A stretch of 64,000 nucleotides of DNA from Linyphia triangularis (GCA_963978545.1 OZ021722.1:14192801-14256800); one strand, 5' to 3'; counted from the stretch's first letter, positions 11,801 to 26,400 are shown. Numbers and translations: made by a program. The notes: a model not told the origin generated them from the sequence alone.

Positions 11801-14420
11801 TTTGTTGCACATCTGTAATATAGCACTGCAAGGGTTAACAAAAACGAAAAATCTGATGGAATCAATTTGAAATATTAAGGAATTTAAGGTTCTAGTATAG
11901 TCTGTTGACAAAAAACACTAGGCAAGAAGAAAAATAATCATTTCTGTAAAGGATGCAGTCAGATTGAAGTTTGAGGATTTTCTTTTAACAATAACGCAAC
12001 AGGCGGCCGTGCTTCTAAACTATAAGATAACTAAAAAGCTTACAGAAATAATACGTAAATAATTAGGGTTCCAATATATTGTGTTGACAAAAAATGCAAG
12101 ACAAGAAAAATAATCATGTCTGTAAACAGGGTTCCCACTCAAATCACAGAATGAAAATCAATGACTTTTAAGGACCTAATTAATGTTTTTAAGGACCTTT
12201 AAAAAAAATTCAGGCATCATTTCTATATATAAATTTTTTATAAAGTATATTCTACCAAAACATTACAAGTTGGCGCATGCGCAATACAAATATGTCAGAA
12301 AATTCGAGTACAGCGAGGATAAGTGGCGGACACACGGGGATACAAGTCTGAGTTGTATTTTTGTAAATTTTGCAATTGGTCAACATACACACAAATTAAG
12401 GACTTTTAAGGACCTCTAAGCATTTTCAATGACTTTTAAGCACCTCTAAGCATTTTCAAGTACTTTCAAGGCCTTGAAAACGGGTTCAAAAATATTAAGC
12501 ACTTTCAATGACCGTGGGAATCCTGGTAAAGGATGCAGTCAAATTGAAGATTTTTTTAACAATAAGGCACCGGACGGAGGCCGCGCTGCTAAGTTATAGG
12601 ATTTAACAGAAATAATATGTAAATAATTGTTTCAGGCATAATAATGATCCAAGATAATAAAAAGAAAAAGCGGAACCTCAACAGGCGGTTGTGGGCGGGA
12701 TATCGTTGCTTTGGCTTAGTTGCCGAGAGTAGAAAAAGTTTGGAAACGTCATTCTCCCAAACAGTCCAAGTAGCCAGATATTGAGGGCTTTGTAGACGGA
12801 CTTAAAAAAGTACATGAACAAAGAAAACTGTATTCAACGCGATGACGTTACAGCATACACTTCATGTGACGCGATCTGAGATAGATATCCGCACAGGGCA
12901 TGGGAGAAGGGAAACTCAAAAATTTCCAAATTCCCTGATTAAAGGGTAATTTTACGAAATTCCCTGACATTTCCAGAAGAGCGTGGTTTCCAGAGATTAT
13001 CCACGAGACTGGCAGAAAATATAGAAAACACCATTACACTGAACCAAACTAAATTGAGAAAAAAACAGCGCCTTACCTCGGCCATTGTGATAGTTTCCTC
13101 TTCCTCTAAAATAGCCATTCCCTCTGCCTCGGCCTCTTCCACGAAATCCACCTCGATAATGGGGATAACCTTAAAAAGGCATAAACATGTCACTACACAC
13201 AATTCAGCATTTCAGCCTACATGGTGGATTTTTATAAAGGAGGATTTTACTCAAATCACTTGAGTAACAACAAAAATCAATTATTTTCAAAACAAGCATA
13301 TTAAAGAACACTAAATAAAAAATTGAAATATAATGCCTACATTTTATCTGTATTTATAGTAAAAATCTCTGTTATACTAAAAATCACCACATTACTATTT
13401 AAGCTGAAATACTAATAGTAAGGTAAAAATCGCAATTTTTTTAAAGCAAAATTTTAAAATAGATTTGTGTTTCATAACTCCTAATGCTTATCTAAAAGGC
13501 TCATTTATAATTAAAATACTAAAATAAAATTAATAACTTTCAATAAAAAAATAAAATGTATACCAAATATCAATAAGATAAGTACTTTTACACTTACAGA
13601 TAGTTTTTTTTTCTTTTTGAATAATCAAGATAACAAAAATAGTGACTGCAAATTTTCTGGTAAAATGTTTTAGCGAAAAAAGCTAAATCACATTTTTTAA
13701 CATTAGCATTCATAAGAGCTTTATAGAATTTTGCTAAAAAAAAAAAAGGTACCCACAGCTTAATCCACGTACCAAATAAGGAAAGTTAGCATATTTTTTT
13801 TTCCCTTGCCAGAGTGTGTAAACATTTAAGGAACTAAAGCAACACCCACTTATCTTTTTGGGCAAGTGGAATCCTTATATAGGTTAACTAATACTAAAAA
13901 TAAAGTAGATTTTACTTACGGTTCATATTTTAAGCAGAAAAAAGTTAAATAATCCTTTTATAGGGGATTTCTCAATCATTGGCCATTATTAGGAAAATAT
14001 CTTTGAAATTATCTAACTACAATATCTATATTTAAGATATTTTGAAACTAATAATATTATATTCACAAGAGCCTAATTCAAAGTTGCAAATTACTGACAT
14101 TCAAAATATTTCATGGTAAAGGGACATGGTATAAAGGGACACATTTCTGACCAGAGGAGATTAAAATTACATTAACAATAAATCGCTCAGATTAAGCTCC
14201 TATTATTTTTGTGAATGAAGTATATTTGATAAGGGAAACACTGCTGAAACTTAGCTGATTTTGTCGAAAATAGATAAGCTGTAAATGAATAAAAATAGAT
14301 AAACTGAATGTAATTTTATTTCAGTTGGTGAGCTAAAGCATAAGGGATCAAATCCTTTAAGTGAACTAAACAGCATTGTTGCTTAAAATAAAGAATATTT
14401 ATAGTCTAAATAATTAGATA

Positions 14421-14452
<32 letters not shown>

Positions 14453-17400
14453 CATTTCAATAAGATTGGAGACAAGTTTCAAAATATTACAAATCAGATA
14501 AATATTATTAGATCGAAACAAAATCCAGTAAATTTTTCTTTATACTTAATGTCTAAAGGGATTCCAAACCCCTATAAGACATTCTCATAACCAGTAACCA
14601 ATCCCATAATACACGCCCCCCTCCCCACTCTAGAGTTTAAAATTTCATAGTACCACGCATATTGGAAGTGCTTTGTAAAATAACTACTTAAAATAAATAT
14701 ATATATATATTTTTTAAATAATTACCATTTTAATATTCTGTTTGTGAAAAGCAAAATTAGAAGGCTAAAATGTACAAAATTTCAGTCTACACTAATGGAA
14801 GTTTCTTTCTGTAGAAGCACAGGCACACAAACACTGTTTTATTATTATTGGCGATTCAGCTAATTTTTTTACCAAGCATAATCCAAGAATTATCATGAAT
14901 ACAAACTGGCAAAAAAAAAAAAAAAAAAAACTCCCCACAAGTTGTAGAATGATGAAATTATGTCAGAGCTTTGGTTTTGAGTGCGTAATAAAAGTATAAG
15001 TATGCTTCCGATTCCTTTCAAAATTACAATTTGATAAACACTATATTATTTAAAAGATCCTAGTTTTAGAAATACTTAACAATAAATCAAATCTCTTACA
15101 ATACAATTTAAATATTTTTCTGACAAAATTTATAGGTCCTCCCAAAATAAAAAACATTTCAACAGGGTTCCCACTCAAATCACAGAATGAAAATCAATGA
15201 CTTTTAAGGACCTAATTAATGTTTTTAAGGACCTTAAAAAAAATTGTTTTCAGGCATCATGCCTGTATAAAAAAAATTTATAAAGTATATTCTACCAAAA
15301 CAGTTACAAGTTGGCGCATGTGTAATACAAATATGTCAGAAAATTCCGATATAATGCGGATAAGTGGCGGACACGAGGGGATAGCAAGTCCGAGTTGCAT
15401 TTTTGTAAATTTTGAAGTTGGTCAACATACACAAAAATTAAGGACTTTTAAGGACCTCTAAGCATTTTCAAGGACTTTTAAGCACCTCTAAGCATTTTCA
15501 AGTACTTTCAAGGCCTTGAAAACAGGTTCAAAAATATTAAGCACTTTTAATGACCGTGGGAACCTTGTTCAAACAGGATTTTTTGGAACCAATTCTGGAT
15601 TTAAGCAGTTTCCTGATATTATACTTTAAAAAAATAAAAGCAAATCTCAAGCCCTCAAGAAATTAATATTGATCCCTTCACCTTTCAGTTTTTGCTCCTT
15701 TTTAAAACCGTATTGCCAACTTAAACCTTAGCAACCAGATCCAGCAGCATTTGTGACTTAGGATTCACTGATCTGATTGGTTGAACCCCTGGTCCTACAA
15801 CCCAAGTAAAAGGAATCTTTTTGGATGCCCACATAGCAGCATATAGTGGGCATGTTATCAACTAACATTGTATTTTCAAATGTCCGTAAGTTTTGGGGTC
15901 AAACAGAAAGCAATATCTTACAATTTTAGAATACATTTTCTTTAATCATTAAAAATGTAAGCAAATTAAAAATTTCCACGTGTCTAAGAGCTATTTTTAA
16001 AAGTTTCCAGGAGTACCAAGAAAATTCCAGGAGTTTTCCAGGGCCCTGGAAAAATAAAATTAATTTCCAGGAGCTATGCAAACTCTGTATAAATTCTTGG
16101 ATAAAATTTAAAAAAATTATCTTAAAATTATTGAAAATATATTTTTTTATCATTAAAAACATAAGCAAATAAAAATTGTCGAAGAGTCAATTTTTTTTAA
16201 GAGTTCCAGAAGAACCAAGAAAATTCCAGGGCTACAGAAAAATAAAATTAATTTCCAGGAGTTGGAAAACTGGAAAACCTCGAGGAGGCGTACGAACCCT
16301 GTTTAAAGTGAGACAATTTACAAATTCAAAATGTGGACCATACAGCCTCAAAAACAAAATTTCAAAAAGTGCATGTCCAAGAGTTAGAAGAGGAGAGTAT
16401 TTGTATTGTATGTCATTAATAAGACATCAGATCAAAATAGCCACTCAATGTGAACTCATTAAATAATGAATTAAAAAGATATCCTTAACTTTTTTTTAAG
16501 CTATTTCGTAGACAATTAAAGGTTATTCATACTTTCCAAAATAAATATTTAGACAATTTTATAACTTTCATACCATTAGTCTCACCATCGGCTCCTCTTT
16601 CAGCAAGAATATCATTTGAGTTAGGGTCAGTTTCTGAAGTATTGCTACTGGTTCCATTGACCTAAAACAAAACAAATGTTTTAGTTTTGCAAAGAAAATT
16701 TATTAAGTTACTATAATCATATTTATTTAGAATGTATTAAATGGTATTTAAAAAAAATGCAAATTTTAGAAAAATTGGAGTTTTGAGAATACAAATACCT
16801 ATGAACATATTTGCTTTTCAGAAAATGGTCCAAAACTTAAGAGTTTGTCATTAAGTAAATTATACTACAAAATAAACAGTGGAGTAATCTGTTGGAAGTC
16901 ATGTGTTTATCTTTTTTATAAATATTGAAGCTAAGAAATCTGAATTATGTTTTCTAAAAAACAAAATCTACACTGATCATAGAATATTGACTAACTTAAA
17001 AGGAAAAGGCTATATTCTAAATCTTATACTAAAGACTGTTAGACATCTGCAGTCTATTAGGAAAGGTAGACACTAAAAGAAAAGTGAAAAAAAGGAATGT
17101 CAACACATAACTTTGGAGCTGAGCTGATCCACATAGGCAAAGGTAAAACTGTTTGATTTTTAAAACATGGTTTTTAAAGTCAATTCTTAGCTTTCAAAAA
17201 TTTATTCATGCATGGCACTATACAAAAATAACACCTGCATTTAAAGCCATTAAAAAGGAAAATGCAACACAAGAAAATTATTTTTTAATGGTATCACTTG
17301 AGAAAGCGACTAACACGAGAATTATATTTGATGTCCATTGTTACTTTATAACCAAACAACAAACTTCAACGTATTCATTCCTTATTACTTATATTTTTTC

Positions 17401-20400
17401 CTTCTAACAAACTGACTATTATACAGAGATTAAAAATTTGCATAGTAAAAAAAAAAGGGTTACAACACATTATAACATATAAAATGGATGCATTGAAATG
17501 CAAAAGATTGAAGACTTCAAAACATGAAACGAGATATTCTCTGGGAGAAAACAATTAAAAAAAAAAGTAACTAAAAAATGACCTTCACTTCATTTTCTTG
17601 CTTTTTGGGGAACCTTGTGGTTTTTCTTTGACCATTTAGGGACCTTTCTGTGACTTTCTTGACTTTAGGGACCTATTAAACACCTGGATTAACTTAAGAC
17701 TGCACACTTCAAATCTATTACTTCCAACAAAAAAATATCACAGTACAATAAAAATACATTTGGTCTATTTCCTCCATTTAATACATATCTTAATGTTTAT
17801 TGTTTTATAATTAGAAAGAGTATTTCAAAGATTTAAATACACAAAGAAGATTGAAATTACAAATAGGAAAATAAATAAAAAGCAACATACATAATTTAAA
17901 CAATTCAGGAAAAGAAACATAAAAATGGAAACTGAAAACAATAAAACTAAAAGTAATTTTCCTTATAATCTAAAAAGAAAATAAATTTTAATATCTAATT
18001 TTGCTATGAGTATTCAATACTCACGGGAAAATTATACATCTTGTTAAATGAAATTGAGTTTAAATCATCAGTACCTGGACTGACATCCTTGATATAACTG
18101 ACTTAAGAGACCACAATTTCTAATTCTAAACTTTACAAAGGAGGTTTAATTGAACATGTTTTTTAAAGTAACTTATTGTTCAAAGAGCAAATGATTTATA
18201 TTATAAGCGCAAGACTCCGAAATAAACTCCAGGAGTTACGACGTTTCTTAGCTAGTTGTTAAGTGATTCAGGCAAGGTTACATGCAACTATACCTTTAAA
18301 GCTGGAACAAGACATACCTTTGCCACTGTATTTCCGATTAACTTTCTCAATTTCAACTATTGAATAAAACTATACATGCTAAGTCACTGTTAGAGTCAGA
18401 CCTTTATGTGTTTAATATTTGAAAATTGTAATTATTCTTCAGGGTTAAATTGTGAATGACCACAAGCATTGGTTGATGATAAAAAAAAAAAAAAAAGCAA
18501 ATACTCCATTAAGTAAAAAGAACACATTTTAACACCCCTAAAAAAACTAATGCACATAAACAAAACGTTTTACTATAAATCCTTTATATTGTTTACCAAC
18601 TTTTATCAAGAGTGGCCACGAAATTCAGAAAAAAAAGTTCTCCGATAGATTTCTAAAAAATTCCCTGATTTTACGGTAAACTTTTTTTCAAATTTCCCCA
18701 ACTTTTCCAGATGTGTAGACAACTTGATTAAATAGAACATCTAAGCTAAAGGGATAATATGCCAATTTTAAAAAAATAGTTTGGGCGGTAATGAAAAGTT
18801 TAAATTATTCCGTAACATTACGCTTTAACTATTACAACTACAATTTTACGAGAAAATGGCGCCACAATACGGATGAACGGAGAAACGTGCCTTCAGAAAA
18901 AAGAAAATTTCCCTGATTTTCGTGGTATTTTAAAAAACTCCGAGATTTCCCTGGGGTTTTTTTTATCAGAATCGGAAAGCTCCCTGACATTTCCCTGTTT
19001 TCCAGGTTCTGTGACCACTCTGCTTATGTATAATCGCAACTTATCTAAGCAACTTTGAGCCTCAGATAGATTTTTCAGTGTTTGATCACTACAAAGAAAA
19101 CATCCATTCCGTGACTAATTCCCCCCACCCTTGAAACAAATAGTAGAATGTAATGTTATTCACAACAAGTCTACCTGCCATGTTTCAGCTTGATTAGATG
19201 ACACCAAGTGGGTTAAATAGCCCTCTGAATACTTTGCCCGCCACAAACAAATGAAAATACATTTAATATAAAGGATTTAAAGAAAAGTCCAAAAATGCCA
19301 GACCACGCAAATAATCATGATACCAGTAAAACATTCCATACCTGACTTTCAGACAACTCAACCTTGTCCTCCATCCCATCCTGTACCACAACTGGTACAG
19401 GTATGGTCATAGCAGAAGTGACTGCAGTACCAGGTACTACAGCAATAGGAGCCATGTGTGGCGGCAGAGGACCATGGTGCATAGTCACCGGTACATAAGC
19501 CTGCGGCAGTATCATGTTCTGCATAACGGCAAAACTTTGGTTGGTGAATGTTTGAGTGGGTATTGGGTGGGAGGGGTCAAATTCGTTAGAGGTCAGAACA
19601 GGGGTTGGGCTTGGACGAGTGGGTGGTGCTTCTTCATGATGACCATTGATGATTGGCAGAGGCTCTTCGAGGGGAGGGCCAATAGGGAAATTGACAGCAG
19701 GAGGTGGAGCCATTTGGTGAACAGCAACAACAGCAGGGTCCATGTGAGGTGCTGTAAGATGATATGTGGGATGAGTTAAGTTTGAAATACATATACTTGG
19801 GTTTTATTTAGATAAAACTATAAATTCGAATGAGATTGACACATCCCCTCTTCCAATAGACCACATACTACATTGAACTATTTTACTGCAGCTACTCTTT
19901 TATTAAAGTGCATATGATATCCACACACAGAAAGAGAAAATCTTTATAACCTTTTACCAGGGTAGGGCTGCCACTGACTATAGCTTTGAAAATAGTTGCT
20001 TTAGTAGACCCCGATGTTAAAAATAGTAGCCAAAATAATAGTCTCAGACGTTGAAAATAGTAGTCTCGGAAGTTGAAAACTGTAGTAACTTTTTTCAAGA
20101 CTACAATTGTCTTGCTTTAAAGGTTTAAGTGTTCAACAAGATCAGAATAAAACTATTGATTAACATAAAACACGAAAACCCAGACACTCCCCGTTATATA
20201 TATGGTCTTTAGATTCAAAATAGTGTCTTAATATCAAATAAACACGACATCCCATACGATAAAGACAATGTGTTGTAACACTCTTAACGATACTTTATCT
20301 GGTAAAACGTTCAAAAGAATCTAATACCTAGACAATTTTTAATGACTTTTTTTATTAAAAGCAACAAAAAAAAAAATTCTTTAAACCTTCAAAGCAAAAA

Positions 20401-23400
20401 AAGTTAAACTTCATCCCAAAGCAACAGTAAAAATCAACTGGCAAAAAAACATACATAATTTTTTTGAAATTTCCCAGAGTTAAACAACTTTTTGGCAAAA
20501 AAAAGTTTCAAGTTTCAACAATTATACTGTATTGAACAGGTGGATTTTTAATTTTTTTTAAGCGGCATTCAAAGTAATTACATAATAAATTGCTTTGAAA
20601 TTTAAATTATATTTTATAAATTTAGCTACAATATTAAAATTTTTGTCGTTTTTCATCGATTGACCTACACGGCGAAATGGATCCTCACACCGACACACAT
20701 CATGTCTATAAAATCAACAGAAGCCTTAATGAAAGCCCCCATTACAATAATGCAAATCTCGGCCGTTATAGCATCAGCACCAAAATGGCTGAGCAAATAT
20801 CGGGAAAAGCAGCTATTAAATCCTTAAATTAGCGTAACCTTTAGTGAAAATATCTATCGCTTCAATGTAAATATAAACGATAGTGCCTCCCATAGCGATG
20901 CAAATCTTGCAATGGGTCTGTAACATCAACGTAATACACTGCAAAAATGGCAGTCACAACAACGAAAATCTCGGCGATCACCTGGCATATAAGCCTAAAT
21001 CTCGGCAATAGCACCCATTGTATCGGCGTAAAAATCAGTGAAATTAACAATCACACACTAACATAAATATTTATGATAAAGAATAACATTAAAGGAAGCA
21101 GTGATAAAAGTGGTCATTTTACCAAAGGTTTTGGAAATTCTGAATGCAGGAAAGGATCCATGGCGATCAGACTTTTAAGCAAGCACATAACACACATGCA
21201 CCCCCTAGAAATGTTAATGTGGATTTGCATCGAAAGGAAATTTTGGTCAAAAACGCTGAAATCGGCATATCCGCAGAACTATATATCATGTGTGATTTTT
21301 AGTGTGGATTTCATTCCCATATGTTAAGTCAAAGAAACAAAAGCTTGCTTTTCACAACCGTCTTGTTTCACACACAAGTAACTTCCATTTCGGAGCTTTG
21401 CTTATATTATAGTGATAGGTGATGTGTGGATGCAAAATGTCATATAAGACGCTTCTCCTATTTCGTGATTTTCAATACCTGGTGACTGACATTGGAAAAT
21501 AACTAGGATTTTTTATACTTAAATACTACAACTACCTTGGCAAAGTTAGACGACTGTTTTAATAAGAGAAGAAAACGATTTATAATGACATTATCAGGCC
21601 ATTTAAACTGTACAAAAGTAAATACCCCATTGGCTAAGTGGCAATCCTCAATCGCTAAATGTATAATTTAATCGGTATTTTTACGCAAATATGAATTCTC
21701 ATTTGAAAAAGAAAACTGCTAATACGAATGGCAGTTTTTCCGGCGTTCACGACAAATTCCTTTTTATCAACAAAAGTAAATAAAGGCAAAACAATTTGAT
21801 ATTTGAGAATATATAGTGTATGTTGTTGAGACTTGCACAACGAAAGGTAAAACATAGGAACCAGACAGGCAGGCGAAAACAACCGTGTTTGATGTCGAAA
21901 ATAACAATTGCCAGTGTGCTGTTACCATGGAGATACTATCATTGTACTATAAAAACAACCACTCGATCCATGAATATAAACTAAAATTAACACCTATTTC
22001 GACAACGTTTACTCTTATCACCTCCTTATAAATATCACCGTTTTCACAAAACTGTATTAGTACTCAACAGGCGATTTTTTTGTTCGTCCTACTATTGGAC
22101 TGTAATTTCTTAAAAAATAGTTGCCTTAGCCCAAAAATAGTTGAAGGTTTTGCTTAAAGTAGTCGTTTTGGGCTCTTTTTTCATTGAAATAGTAGCCATA
22201 GTCACCTGGCCACTAAAATATTCGCTTTAGTAGCCTTTTTAGTTGCCTGTGGCAGCCCTGCTAGGGTGGCCACAAAATTCAGAAAAAAAATTCTCTGATT
22301 TACCTGACAGATTTCTAAAAAAATTCCTGATTTTGGGGTAAACTTTTTTTTCAAATTTCCCCAATTTTTTTTAGGTTTTCCAGATATCTATACACCCTGA
22401 TCAAATAGAACATGTATGCTAAAGAGATAATATGCAATTTCTTAAAAATAGTTTGGCTGGTAATGAAAAGTTTAAATTATTCCGTAATATTAAACTTCTA
22501 ATGATTACCCCACCAAAAATCTTCAGTAAATAGCGCTAAAATACGGATGAGCGTGCCTTAAACAAAACAAATTTTCCCTGATATTCATGAAATTTTAAAA
22601 AAATTCCTTGACATTTCCCTGATTTTTTCAAGAATCAGAAAGTTCCCTGCCATTTCCCTGATTTCCAAGTTTTCCCAGTTCTGTGGCCACTCTGCTTACG
22701 GAGTTTTACATGTTTTTATGGTTTACCCATTACGATGAATGAACACAAGATGCAATAGCAACTGTTTACATCAGCGTAACACTCAGCAAAAAGAATAGAA
22801 ATCTCAGCAATTATGAAAGTATTGGTGAATTTCAAAGGTATTGGAAAAAAGTGAGAAATAATATTTAGCGTAGGTCTTTTCCTAAAGTTTCAAAGAATGT
22901 CCATAAAACCAATAAGAATCTGTAAAAACTATGGAAAATCAGAGAAAATCTGTTAAAAAGTTGGCATTTCTGTATATAGTACAAGAAAGAAAGTCTTTCA
23001 CTGAGCTGAAAGACTTTTAGGGTTGAACTTTAAGAAACTCCTTATGTAGTAGACAGAAAACAGATATTACTATTAATAGTAAAATAGTAGTAGTTCTATT
23101 ATAGTAAAATTGCATCAGAACATTTTTTTAAATGACATTAAGTAACATTAGATTGCCATTCTATTTTTTAACCTTGTCCAGAAACAAATTAGAAAAAATT
23201 AAACTGTAAAAATTTTAGATTATAAATTTGAGTATTTGAAATAAAAGTAGTTTGAATAAATAAGTTTGCACAAAATTTGGAGTTCCTTTCAAGTATAGCA
23301 TTTATTGATAAGAAAGGATTGTTTTTTTTTTTCTTATAGTGGTATTGATTTTACAATATTGTACGGATTTTATCGTTTAGATACTAACAGTGATGTAAGT

Positions 23401-26400
23401 ACCCAAATGTGATTTTGGAGCACTGTCGGAACAGTAAAAATACAATTTTGGAGCAGTAAATTATTACATTCAAATTAGAGATAAACCAAATATTTGTGCA
23501 TATTTCAACCTTAATATTTCAAATTAATTTTTTTAAAAAAAGATGTAACTTGTTCCTTATATAAATAAGTTTGCATTCTAAATTTACATTAATTTGAATT
23601 ACTCAAAAAATAAATTAAAAAGCATGACGTTGGTTTACGAACAAGGCACTTGCGTTTTTTTTTTTACATCAGAGCTCAGGTAATAAGAAACTTAATTATT
23701 AACCTCTTTAACACAAATTAAAATATTAGGAAGTTTTCCATGATTTCATAAAGTTCGGTCCATCACTGAAAGCTATTCGAAATAATCTCAGTTTGAGTTA
23801 GTTTTAACAACCGATGAAATAAAAATTTTTATTTAAAAACTCTAGCCTGCCTAGAACCAATTACCTATAAAAGTTCTTGCCAATAATCCTAAATAATTTA
23901 ATTCTATGCAAGTACTCCCCCCCCCCGCAAAAAAAAAATGTTCCACAATGTTGTCTAGCGGCAAGAATTAGATTTCATAACTTGTTTGGACTGACAACTT
24001 TACTATTTATTTGTTTATTGGGAGATAAATTTTTTTTAACTCAAAACAATTAAAACTTTTAACAGAAATCTGACAACATTTAATTTTTTATACAAAAAAG
24101 AACTTCTTAATATAATTAAATAATAAAGAATAAATTAAAATAAGGTAAGTTAAAAAATATTAATTTTTGTAGGAAAGATTAGGGATTCGCAGCAGTATAT
24201 GGCCCTTACGCCGTTAAACTTCAACCGAACCAATCAGGGAAAAATCCATTTTTCCAACATTCTCCATTGCCATGCTAAATCTCAAGGTCAATGGAAACAA
24301 TATGAAGGTCTTAAGTCTGAGTAAGCCACACAAAAAAAAAAACACATTTGGTTAATTTTTTTAAATATATGCTAAAAATAATCATGTACTCATAAAGTAT
24401 AAAGAAAAATATTTATTCTGTTTAGTGACAACCAGGCAAAAAAAAAAATCCAAAGTGGATGCATAAAGATAGATTTCATGCCTTCTTCAGTTTGAACACA
24501 AATCACGAATCCCTGGTTGGTTAGATGAAGTTTAACAGTGCAAGGGCCATATCGCCGCAAATCCCTGTTCTTTCCTACAGCTAATTTAAAAGTTCAAATA
24601 TTTGTAAATACAAGAAATCCTTACTTTTTTTTTAAATAGAGAGATAGCTTTAATCTCCCCCTCCTCTCCCATTCAAGTTCTTAGTAAAATTCCAAGTCCA
24701 CCTAAGGTACGACTTGGCGCTTTTTCTGAGAATTGGCGACAATAAAAGAATTGCATAATATGCATTTTTATGTTGGTTGCCAAGTTAAAATCATGATCCA
24801 ACATCCAGGTTTGCCAAAAAAAACAATATTCAAATTCCGTTTAACTGATGACTTTGAAATTAAGCCCCCGGGAAGGGGGGAGGGGAGGGTTGTCAATTGG
24901 ATTAAGAAGTTTAGAAATTTTAAAAAATGTTTGCATTTTCTTTAAGCACCTAAGAAAATTATATACCCTCTACTATTAAAATCAGGCAAGAGAGCAAATC
25001 TACACCAGATGTACAAAGATTGCTTGGGTGAAAATTACGATACTTGTATTCTATTTTTAGTACGGTCAATAAAAATAATTCTAAAAATAATCATGTATTC
25101 TGTAAGTATAATGAAAAATATTAATTTTTAAGAACTAAAACCAGCAAAGAAAACATAATTAAACTAGATGCACATAAATTCATTAACTACTTCTTTACAG
25201 TTGAAAACTTAAAACAAAACTGAGAGAGATTGTATTTTCAAGTGCGAACCCTTTCCGGCACGTTAACTGACGAAAAACGCCCTTGAAGTGCAAAATATTC
25301 TTAATCGCTTTGTTGGCGACGTTCCATGATAATTGTGAACAATTTCAAGGCAAAAATCTCGCCAAGTACTTTCTGAAGCCAAAAAATGATCTTTTGGCGT
25401 AATCTTGACCGAAAAGAGATTTTTGGTGCAGTTTGGTGCACATCGGCGCAATGGAGCAGCTCTTACATCCCTGTACTAATAATGGTGATGTTTCCCCCTG
25501 ACATAGAAGATAAGTGGCTTCTGGCCAAGGGATAAGATGCTCTTTTTAACAATTTACTGAATGCTTATCTTTTTAAATGTCATGGACAAGTTATTTAGAG
25601 GAAATACATACCATCCAGATCAATTTGGGATTCCTGCAGAAAATTGAAACTGCTCTCGGGAACGAGCACTTCTTGCAAGGGACCATTTTGCGCACTTGGT
25701 GCCAATGCTGGTGAGATTTCTTCCTGAAGAGGCTCGTTGTTAATCGTGACATTCTCAATTACTTCACTTTGGTCCTAAAAGTAGTGAAAGTAGTAGTAAG
25801 TTTTTTAGGTAAACACTTTCTCTGATTACACTATCTGTTCATGAAATAAGTGCAAAAATGTGAAACACTTTTTGTTGGAAATGCAACCAAAATCAGAACC
25901 ATATATTACTCATTGTAATTAGTTTTGGCAAAATAAATTTCTTTAATCAAAGGAAAAGAGTCGACCCTGTAACAGTGTTTAAGCTGGGGTACTAAATTAC
26001 TTTAGCAAAAGAGTTAAATCACAATTATCTTTTGAGCAAAATGCTAAAATGGTTAGCTCCATCACTTTTAATATTTTCATCTAAATTTAAAAAAAAATAC
26101 GTAATAAATTCATTACAAATACTAAAAAACGCTATGTTATACCACATAATCAATAAGATAAGTGCACATTCAATTTGTGCAATCTATTAGGTCGATGTCT
26201 AATTTTGGAATAGCAAAAATAGTGATTTTGCCAATTTTGGTTCATAATTTTTTAGCAACCAAATTTTATCATCTTAACATTCGAGGATATCCATAAGCAT
26301 TTTGCTAAAAATGCACCCACAGCTTAATCATTTTCCTGTAAATTAGCAAGTTGCAAGATTTAGGCAAGCTGTTAGATAAAATATAGATTTCTCAGCTACC

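Noticed and set aside
12183..12419. Similar 78- and 80-residue frames at 12183 and 15219
   Set aside because: They resemble each other only because both lie in copies of the same MITE; no family signature.
12939..13263. Open frames on both strands near Caprin exon 10
   Set aside because: They read exon 10 out of frame (Glu/Ala-rich or Ser-rich shadows of the RGG codons).
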